Source: WVWN01 sp964563535
GTDB taxonomy: Bacteria > RBG-13-66-14 > B26-G2 > WVWN01
Direction of reading: 5' to 3'
Assembly (NCBI GenBank): GCA_964563535.1
Contig: CAZLXP010000115.1
Span: 1 to 7,741 of the forward strand
Length of the DNA stretch: 7,741 bases
This document shows positions 1 to 5,387 of this stretch, piece by piece. The position numbers and the translations under genes are program-made. Each line of letters starts with the position of its first letter. Position 1 is the stretch's first letter. The notes beneath the pieces were generated by a model that did no database searches, had not been told where the DNA came from, and saw nothing but the letters and a program-made list of their open reading frames with translations.

Positions 1-605
1 ATAACGACGGAGCGCGGCGGCAGGAGGTCCGGGTCTTGCGTTTGAAGCGCGTCGGCCAGCTGGTCGATGGGTATGACCTCGTAACCGTTGCGTGCGATAT
101 AGTCGAGCTGGGCGCGAAAATCGCCGTACGAGACCTCGTATTTATTGGCGGGGAACGGCTGAAAGCGGTGGTACATCAATATGACGCACCGTTTTTCGCC
201 CGCGCCGTAGCCCCCGGCGAACAGGCTGGCGCGCGCGTAGCGCTCGAGTTCGTCTCCGTTCACCGCCAGCGCGTCGAACGTACCGGCCGGGCCCTCCGGC
301 TCGAGCGGCAGCCACAGCGGCTTGTCGTCGGCGGAAGCCCAGGCGTCGAAGGGGACTTCGGCCGGCGGGAACGGCTGGTATTCGGTTCCGGCGGCGAAGC
401 TGTCGATGGTGAGCAGGGACAAGTCGCCGGTGGCGGGGGCCTGTTCGCCGGCGGTCGAATAAGCGTCCCTGGGCGCGTCGGTTTGCCCGAGAGCGCGGCC
501 CGCCGGGGCGTACGCGGCGAGCAAAACTATAGCGCCGCCGAAAATCCCCAACCGGCGCCCGACGGCCGAACCCGGGCGGGGCCGCCGGCTTTTATTCGAT
601 GACAT
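1..605 (-). CDS. Exported polysaccharide deacetylase (NodB-type), 3' end cut by window edge
   Basis: Only the first 201 codons are inside the window. The ATG at 603-605 overlaps the end of the upstream TPR gene by 14 nt and has a GGAGA about 11 nt upstream. Residues 1-18 are basic and 19-33 hydrophobic, so this is a signal peptide or membrane anchor. Residues about 42-139 are a Pro/Ala-rich stretch and a segment I do not recognise. Residues 140-148 read CVILMYHRF, followed by YEVSYGDFRAQLDYI and NGYEVIPIDQL. This is the characteristic opening of the polysaccharide deacetylase fold (the PgaB/PgdA-like 'YHRF ... F..QL.YL..NGY' pattern). The reading frame leaves the window just where the metal-binding TFDDG motif would follow, so the catalytic residues cannot be checked. 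Family members remove N-acetyl groups from exported or cell-wall polysaccharides. It appears to be co-transcribed with the c-di-GMP and partner-switching genes, which fits a role in surface polysaccharide, but the substrate is unknown. Confidence 0.8.
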   Translation of the reverse strand, partial: MSSNKSRRPRPGSAVGRRLGIFGGAIVLLAAYAPAGRALGQTDAPRDAYSTAGEQAPATGDLSLLTIDSFAAGTEYQPFPPAEVPFDAWASADDKPLWLPLEPEGPAGTFDALAVNGDELERYARASLFAGGYGAGEKRCVILMYHRFQPFPANKYEVSYGDFRAQLDYIARNGYEVIPIDQLADALQTQDPDLLPPRSVV

Positions 606-1218
606 CGACGGCGTCTTCTCCGTACGTCGTTACCTCGGCTTCGGGTGCCGTCTCCTCCGGCTTGGCGGACAATTCGTCTATATGTTGTTGGGCCAGCGCC
701 ACGTAGGCGGAGGAGTCGGATAGCTCCATGAACTTCCTGAAGTGCCGCACCGCCCGGGTTTTTTCGCCAATTTTCTCGTACGCCAGCGCGACGTTCCAGT
801 GGGCGTCGGCGAAGTTGGGTTTTATAGCCAGGCACTTGTTGTAGTATTTTATGGCGTCGTCATAGTATTCGCGCTCGAAGTAGACGTTGGCGAGGTTGTT
901 ATACGCCTTGAAGTAATTGGGGAGGCCGTCGAGGGCGGCCTCAAACTCTTCGATGGCGGACATATACAGGCCCATGCGTTTGTAGACGATGCCCAGGTTA
1001 TTGTGGGCCAGGGCGTTGCGCTCGTCGCTCGCCAATACTTTCCGGTACTCCGCGAGCGCGCCCTCGTAATCCCCCTTGGCGGCGAGCTCGTTGCCCCGCT
1101 CCAGCCAGCCTTCGATTTCCCCTTTTTCCTCGTCGGCTACGGGGCGGCCGGGGAAGGAGAACGTCATAAGGAACAAAACCGCCGTAACCGTTACTACGGC
1201 CGCGAATTTTTTCGGCAT
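592..1218 (-). CDS. Exported tetratricopeptide-repeat protein, 208 aa
   Basis: Residues 1-28 form a signal peptide: basic MPKK, a hydrophobic core to about residue 20, and likely cleavage after RPVA. There is no lipobox cysteine, so the product is probably soluble in the periplasm. Four consecutive 34-residue TPR units follow at about 36-69, 70-103, 104-137 and 138-171. They show the usual W/A/G/Y/A/P spacing, for example 'AHNNLGIVYKRMGLYMSAIE' and 'AYNNLANVYFEREYYDDAIK'. The C-terminal 35 residues are acidic and low in complexity. TPR arrays are protein-binding scaffolds; no enzymatic motif is present and the partner is unknown. The ATG at 1216-1218 lies 2 nt after the stop of the STAS/HD-GYP gene. 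AGAGGT at 1225-1230 gives the clearest Shine-Dalgarno site in the window, with a 6-nt spacer. The 3' end overlaps the deacetylase start by 14 nt, so the two are probably translationally coupled. Confidence 0.88.
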   Translation of the reverse strand: MPKKFAAVVTVTAVLFLMTFSFPGRPVADEEKGEIEGWLERGNELAAKGDYEGALAEYRKVLASDERNALAHNNLGIVYKRMGLYMSAIEEFEAALDGLPNYFKAYNNLANVYFEREYYDDAIKYYNKCLAIKPNFADAHWNVALAYEKIGEKTRAVRHFRKFMELSDSSAYVALAQQHIDELSAKPEETAPEAEVTTYGEDAVDVIE

Positions 1219-1220
1219 GG

Positions 1221-3269
1221 CTAAACCTCTTGCTTTAGGCGTTTGGTCTTGATGACGTCGAGGCGGCCCGTCTCACATAAACGCAGGAAGGCGTCGACTA
1301 CCGCCGGGTCGAATAGCACGCCCCGATGGCGACTTATTTCCTCGGCGGCTTCCCCTTTCGAGCGGGCCTTACGGTAGCGCCGGTCGGTCGTCAAGGCGTC
1401 AAAGGTGTCGGCCACGGCTACGATGCGCGCGAGGAGGGGGATATCCTCGCCGGCGAGGCCGTCGGGGTAACCCGAGCCGTCGTATTTCTCGTGATGGTAG
1501 CGGACGACGGCGACGGCGTTCCGGAGCAACGGGATGTCTTGCAGAATGTTGACGCCTATCAAGGGGTGTCGGCGCAGCTCGGCGAGTTGTTCCTCCGTAA
1601 TGCCGTCGGGCATCTTTAGAATTTCCTCCGGGACGCCGAGATACCCGACGTCGTGAAGCACGGCGCCGAAGAGCAGGTCTTGCCGCTGGTCTTGTTTCAA
1701 GCCGAATTCGTCCGCGAGGGCGGAGGCGTAGAGCGTTACGCGTTCGGTGTGGCCGCGCGTATATTTATCCTTGGCCTCGATGGCCGATATGAGCGCGCGC
1801 ACCAGGCCGCCGTAGTTTTTCTTGGTCTTCGCGACCAGGCGGCCGGTCTCGATGCTGACGGCGGCGAGGTTCACCAGCGCGCCCAAAAGGCGGAGCTCGT
1901 CGGCGCCGAAAGCCCGTCCGGTTATCTTCGTTCCCAGGCCGACGATCCCGATTAAACGGTTTTTGAAGCGCATGGGGGCGAGGGCGGCAATGCCTTGCTC
2001 GACGAAAGGCTCGATTTGCCGGCGGTCGCGGTCTTCGAGTTCCGCGGCGAGCGCGCCGACGAGCGCCGGGCCGGCCTGGGCGTCGATTAATTCCGCCAGC
2101 CCCAGCGGGGGCAGCGTCAGCTTGTGCAGCGTCTCGGCGTCGATGCCGCGCGCGGCGCCGACCTCGAAGCTGCCGTCGGGGGCGCACAGCAACACGACCG
2201 CCCGGTCCGTGCTGAATTGCCCCGTTGCCATCATGAGCAGCGTCGGCAGCATTTTTTCGGTCTCGAGGGCTTCGGCCAGGTTTTGGGAGACGGCGAAGAG
2301 CGTCTCCATCTCCATAACCTTGCGGCCGATCTCTTTGGCGGCGCCGGGCGACTCGCCGCCGGGGCGGCCCGTCGACAAGTGCCTGTCGAGCGCCAGGTTG
2401 AGCGACGTCCCCAGATACCGGAGGAGGCGTTTCTCGTCGTGGGTGACGGCGCGGCCGTCCTTTTTTTCGCCCACCACCAGTACGGCGATCGCTTTTTCGG
2501 CGGGCCCCAGCGGCAGTAGGAACCGGGCGCCGCTTTTGGCGGCCCATTTGGCTAAGCCGCTGTCGCGGGAGGCGAGTTCTTCCGCGGCGATTATGCCCTG
2601 GCCGGGCGGATAGCGGGCCAAGGACGATTTGACGTCGTCGTCGGCCGGCGGGAAGTCGCCCCGCGCCGCCGCCGCGGCCAGGCCGACGTCTTCGTCCAGC
2701 GGTACGAACGCGCATTGCCCTAAGGCGAGGTAATTCGCGGTCACGTCGACGATCTGAGTTAATTTCCGATTGATATCGCGGTCGGCGCCCAGGATGTCGG
2801 CGTACGCGGCGAGGAGCGCGAACAGCGCGTGCGTAACGCGCGGTCCCGACGGGCCCGCCGCTTCCGTCGTGGCCCCGGTGAGCTCCTCCAGGCTGGGCGG
2901 CCGGGGGAGCTTTCCTCCCCGGAACCGTTCGACCGCCTGGTCGACGTCGTCGGCGACGATGAAGTAGTCGAGCACGTCCAGCGTTTGGAAAACGGCCAGG
3001 ATTTTGTTTTGCATCTTGACGAAGATGACGTCGCCGTTTTTTTTGCGCATCTCGCCGACGGCGGATAGAAAAGCTCCCATCCCGGCGCTGGAGATAAAAT
3101 CCACCGCCTCGAGGTCGAGGACGATGCGGTATACCTTTTCCTTGAGGCAGGCGTCGAGCAGGCCTTGGATCCCGGCGGAACCCTCTACTCCCAAAGCGCC
3201 CGCGACCTTAAAGACGTGGATGCCGTCGGGCGTTCTCCTCACTATTCTTATGGCGAGTTCTTTGGCCAT
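1221..3269 (-). CDS. STAS-GAF-GAF-HD-GYP protein, predicted c-di-GMP phosphodiesterase under partner-switching control
   Basis: This 682-residue cytoplasmic protein has no signal or membrane segment. Residues 1-115 are a STAS (anti-sigma-antagonist) domain with the 'IVLDLEAVDFISSAGMG' strand-helix motif; Ser61 aligns with the phosphorylated Ser58 of SpoIIAA. Residues about 145-295 are a divergent GAF-like domain and about 320-478 a second, clearer GAF domain, both candidate ligand sensors. Residues about 485-665 are HD-GYP, the family that hydrolyses cyclic-di-GMP. All seven metal ligands of the two-metal site can be matched: H507, H539, D540, H568, H592, H593 and D621. The GYP signature is intact (HHEKYDGSGYPDGL). 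One oddity is HDVGY at 539-543, where the family normally has HDxGK. The ATG (3267-3269) lies 22 nt inside the kinase gene and has no strong Shine-Dalgarno site, which suggests translational coupling to it. The fusion makes phosphodiesterase activity, or the availability of the kinase, the likely thing controlled by STAS phosphorylation; that link is inference. Confidence 0.92.
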   Translation of the reverse strand: MAKELAIRIVRRTPDGIHVFKVAGALGVEGSAGIQGLLDACLKEKVYRIVLDLEAVDFISSAGMGAFLSAVGEMRKKNGDVIFVKMQNKILAVFQTLDVLDYFIVADDVDQAVERFRGGKLPRPPSLEELTGATTEAAGPSGPRVTHALFALLAAYADILGADRDINRKLTQIVDVTANYLALGQCAFVPLDEDVGLAAAAARGDFPPADDDVKSSLARYPPGQGIIAAEELASRDSGLAKWAAKSGARFLLPLGPAEKAIAVLVVGEKKDGRAVTHDEKRLLRYLGTSLNLALDRHLSTGRPGGESPGAAKEIGRKVMEMETLFAVSQNLAEALETEKMLPTLLMMATGQFSTDRAVVLLCAPDGSFEVGAARGIDAETLHKLTLPPLGLAELIDAQAGPALVGALAAELEDRDRRQIEPFVEQGIAALAPMRFKNRLIGIVGLGTKITGRAFGADELRLLGALVNLAAVSIETGRLVAKTKKNYGGLVRALISAIEAKDKYTRGHTERVTLYASALADEFGLKQDQRQDLLFGAVLHDVGYLGVPEEILKMPDGITEEQLAELRRHPLIGVNILQDIPLLRNAVAVVRYHHEKYDGSGYPDGLAGEDIPLLARIVAVADTFDALTTDRRYRKARSKGEAAEEISRHRGVLFDPAVVDAFLRLCETGRLDVIKTKRLKQEV

Positions 3270-3715
3270 GGCGTTCTTTGGGGCGAACGCGGGATGGAAG
3301 GCAGGTATTTTATAAGCTCGAGGATGTTCTCCCCCCCCTGGCGGCGATAAAGAATCTCGTCCATGCAGGCTTCGATGATGTGCATCCCTAGGCCGCCGTC
3401 CTGTTCGGTCTCGATGATTTTCGCGATGTCTTTATCTTTCAACGACGACGGCTCGAAGGCGCCCCCTTCGTCGCGAATGGTGACGACTAGTTTGTCGAGC
3501 TCGACCGCCAGCTTGACGTCGATGTAGTGGTTGGGGTTGTTGGCGTAGGCGTGTTCGATGACGTTGGCGCACGCCTCGTAGATGGCGAGCTCGACCTCGA
3601 ACACGGCGCGCTCGTCGAAGCCGAGGGCGTGGGCGATGTACGAAGCCCACTTCCGCACTTTTTCGAGTTGCGGGATGGCGCTTTTGATGCGGAACTGGTA
3701 TTCCCGTTCGGCCAT
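3248..3715 (-). CDS. RsbW/SpoIIAB-type anti-sigma serine kinase (HATPase_c_2)
   Basis: This 155-residue cytoplasmic protein has a GHKL ATP-binding fold. The N-box is E47-x3-N51 (EACANVIEHAY). In SpoIIAB the matching Glu and Asn are the proposed general base and the Mg ligand. The G1 box is D82-E83-G84-G85 (IRDEGGAF) and the G2 box is at 107-111 (GGLGM). There is no histidine-kinase dimerisation domain, so it belongs to the serine-kinase branch that phosphorylates STAS proteins. The obvious substrate is the STAS domain of the next gene, which it overlaps by 22 nt, and the obvious opponent is the PP2C phosphatase 15 nt upstream. In classical operons this kinase also sequesters a sigma factor, but none is encoded here. 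The Pro-rich last 17 residues (about 139-155) are unusual for the family and are partly dictated by the overlap with the next frame. The ATG at 3713-3715 has an A-rich leader instead of a Shine-Dalgarno site. Confidence 0.9.
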   Translation of the reverse strand: MAEREYQFRIKSAIPQLEKVRKWASYIAHALGFDERAVFEVELAIYEACANVIEHAYANNPNHYIDVKLAVELDKLVVTIRDEGGAFEPSSLKDKDIAKIIETEQDGGLGMHIIEACMDEILYRRQGGENILELIKYLPSIPRSPQRTPWPKNSP

Positions 3716-3730
3716 TTTACTTTTTGGGCG

Positions 3731-5323
3731 CTAGGGTGCCGTTTCGCCGGAGGCGGAAGCCGCGGCCGCCGCTACCAGCGAGGCCTTGGCCGGCGCGCCG
3801 GGGGGCTTGAGCGTAATGGCGAGCATGGTCATGTCGTCTTGCTGCGGCCGGTCTCCCACGAAGGCCGCGATCTTTTGCAATATGGCGTCGGTGATCTCGC
3901 GCACCGGCGCGGCCCGTTTCTCCGCCAACGTCTCGAGCAGGCGGTCCATGCCGAATTCCTCGTCGTTCTTGTTCAGGGAATCCATAATGCCGTCGGTATA
4001 GACGAAGATCGTATCCCCCTCCTCGAGCGGCAGCGTCGCCTCCTCGAGGCGGTCGTCGAAAAAGGTCCCCGCCATGAACCCCACCGGCCTTCCTTGCGTT
4101 TTGATTATTTCGTAAGGCACCGGGCCGGTTTTCTTGACGATAATCAGCGGGTTGTGCCCCGCGTTGGCGTAGCTGAAGGTGCGGCGCTCGACGTCCAGGA
4201 CGCCATACAGCACGGTGACGAACATGCCCTTGTGGATGTCGGGCGCGATGATGTCGTTGGCGCGGATGAGAACTTCGCGGGGCGACAGGTGCTGGCGGGC
4301 CTGGGCGCGTATGACGCTCCGCGCGACGCCCATGACCAACAGGCCGGGGACCCCCTTGCCCGATACGTCGGCGATGACCACGCCCACCCTCCTCGGGTCG
4401 ATGGCGAGCAGGTCGAAGTAGTCGCCGCCCACCTCGGTGGCGCTCTCGCATACCGCGGCCACCTCCACCGCTTCCACCTCGGGGAATACCGTGGGCAGCA
4501 GGCTCTGCTGGATCCCGCGCGCGATCTCGAGCTCTTTGGACATCCGCTCTTTCTCGACCAGTTCCTCGCGCGCCCGGGCCAGGCGGGAGGTCATCTCGTT
4601 CAACGTCGACGAGAGTTGGCCGATTTCGTCGCGGCCGGACACCTTTACCCGGACGCTGAGGTCGCCTTCGCCGATGCGCCTCGCGCCCTCGGCGAGTCTT
4701 TTTACGGGCGTGGTGACGAAGCCCGAGAGGATGACGGCTACGACGCTGCCCAGCGCGCTCACGATGACCGCGATGACTATTATCTGGAAACGAGCCGAAC
4801 CGATGGCTTTTTCGATCTTGCCCTTGGAGGAGCGGATGTAGACCCGGCCTATGTCGGAGACCTGGCCTTCGTACGTCCGTTTAATGGGCGCGTTTACGAT
4901 GAATATGTCCTCGCCCTCCGCGATCGACTCCTCGGGGTCGAGATATTCGATGTCGGGGACGGGCGCGAGGCCCCGGGGCGGGCTGAAATGGGTCCTTATT
5001 TTCGTCACTTCCGGGTGGGCCAGGATCGTGCCGTAGCGGTCCACGACCACGATGCTTTCGATATCCGGGTCGCGGGACATCATTTCGCGCAAAAGCTTTT
5101 GGAAGGTCAACTCGGGGTCGGGCTCCAGCATGGTCCGTTCCGAGGAGGCCGCGATGCTGCGCGCTTGGGCGAGCACCCGCAACTCGACTTCGCGCGTCAG
5201 GGCTACTCTCTCGTGGCGGATGACGATAAAGCCCGTGACGGTGACCAGCGTCAGCACGAACGCGACGGCTACGGCCGCGGTTTTCGTCCGCAGCGACGAC
5301 AGTATGTTTATCAATCTTCGCAT
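3731..5323 (-). CDS. Membrane sensor PP2C/SpoIIE-type serine phosphatase (RsbU-like) with HAMP domain
   Basis: Counting from the ATG at 5321-5323, the protein has 530 residues. A transmembrane helix at about 15-35 and another at about 178-203 flank an extracytoplasmic sensor (36-177). The sensor looks Cache/PAS-like (SIVVVDRYGTILAHPE), and its ligand is unknown. A HAMP linker follows at about 204-257 (TTPVKRLAEGARRIGEGDL), with a short coiled coil running to the LEIARGIQQSLLP motif that opens SpoIIE-type phosphatases. The PP2C domain spans about 275-505. Its acidic metal ligands are visible at D301 (GGDYFD), D319 (IADVSGKG), D444 (VYTDG) and D496/D497 (QQDDMT), so it should be active. The tail is Ala/Pro-rich. 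Its expected role is to dephosphorylate the STAS protein phosphorylated by the kinase 15 nt downstream, in response to an envelope signal. An in-frame TTG at 5336-5338 would add five residues. I prefer the ATG because its leader is A-rich (CCTTAAAACA) and the AAAGGTGG abuts the TTG too closely to serve it. Confidence 0.9.
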   Translation of the reverse strand: MRRLINILSSLRTKTAAVAVAFVLTLVTVTGFIVIRHERVALTREVELRVLAQARSIAASSERTMLEPDPELTFQKLLREMMSRDPDIESIVVVDRYGTILAHPEVTKIRTHFSPPRGLAPVPDIEYLDPEESIAEGEDIFIVNAPIKRTYEGQVSDIGRVYIRSSKGKIEKAIGSARFQIIVIAVIVSALGSVVAVILSGFVTTPVKRLAEGARRIGEGDLSVRVKVSGRDEIGQLSSTLNEMTSRLARAREELVEKERMSKELEIARGIQQSLLPTVFPEVEAVEVAAVCESATEVGGDYFDLLAIDPRRVGVVIADVSGKGVPGLLVMGVARSVIRAQARQHLSPREVLIRANDIIAPDIHKGMFVTVLYGVLDVERRTFSYANAGHNPLIIVKKTGPVPYEIIKTQGRPVGFMAGTFFDDRLEEATLPLEEGDTIFVYTDGIMDSLNKNDEEFGMDRLLETLAEKRAAPVREITDAILQKIAAFVGDRPQQDDMTMLAITLKPPGAPAKASLVAAAAASASGETAP

Positions 5324-5355
5324 TGTTTTAAGGGGCAACCACCTTTAAAATTCGC

Positions 5356-5369
5356 CGCGGCCGGCCGCG
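5356..5369. repeat. Perfect 14-bp GC palindrome in the gap between the barrel gene and the phosphatase gene
   Basis: CGCGGCCGGCCGCG is a perfect inverted repeat within the largest gap inside the gene run (5324-5387). Read on the minus strand it is followed by GCGAATTTT, so it could fold into a small hairpin before a short T run. That would partly attenuate transcription into the partner-switching genes. The stem has only about 5 bp if a 4-nt loop forms, and such palindromes are frequent in GC-rich DNA. The functional reading is therefore weak. Confidence 0.3.
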
Positions 5370-5387
5370 ACGCCCGGCGCGCGCGCC

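Noticed and set aside
36..602. 188-codon plus-strand open frame at the left edge
   Set aside because: The minus strand here gives a signal peptide followed by the polysaccharide deacetylase pattern (VILMYHRF, NGYEVIPID), whereas the plus frame gives low-complexity Arg/Gly-rich sequence.
1765..2715. 316-codon minus-strand frame inside the STAS/HD-GYP gene
   Set aside because: It is extremely Arg/Pro/Gly-rich with no domain, and is an out-of-frame shadow of the GAF region.
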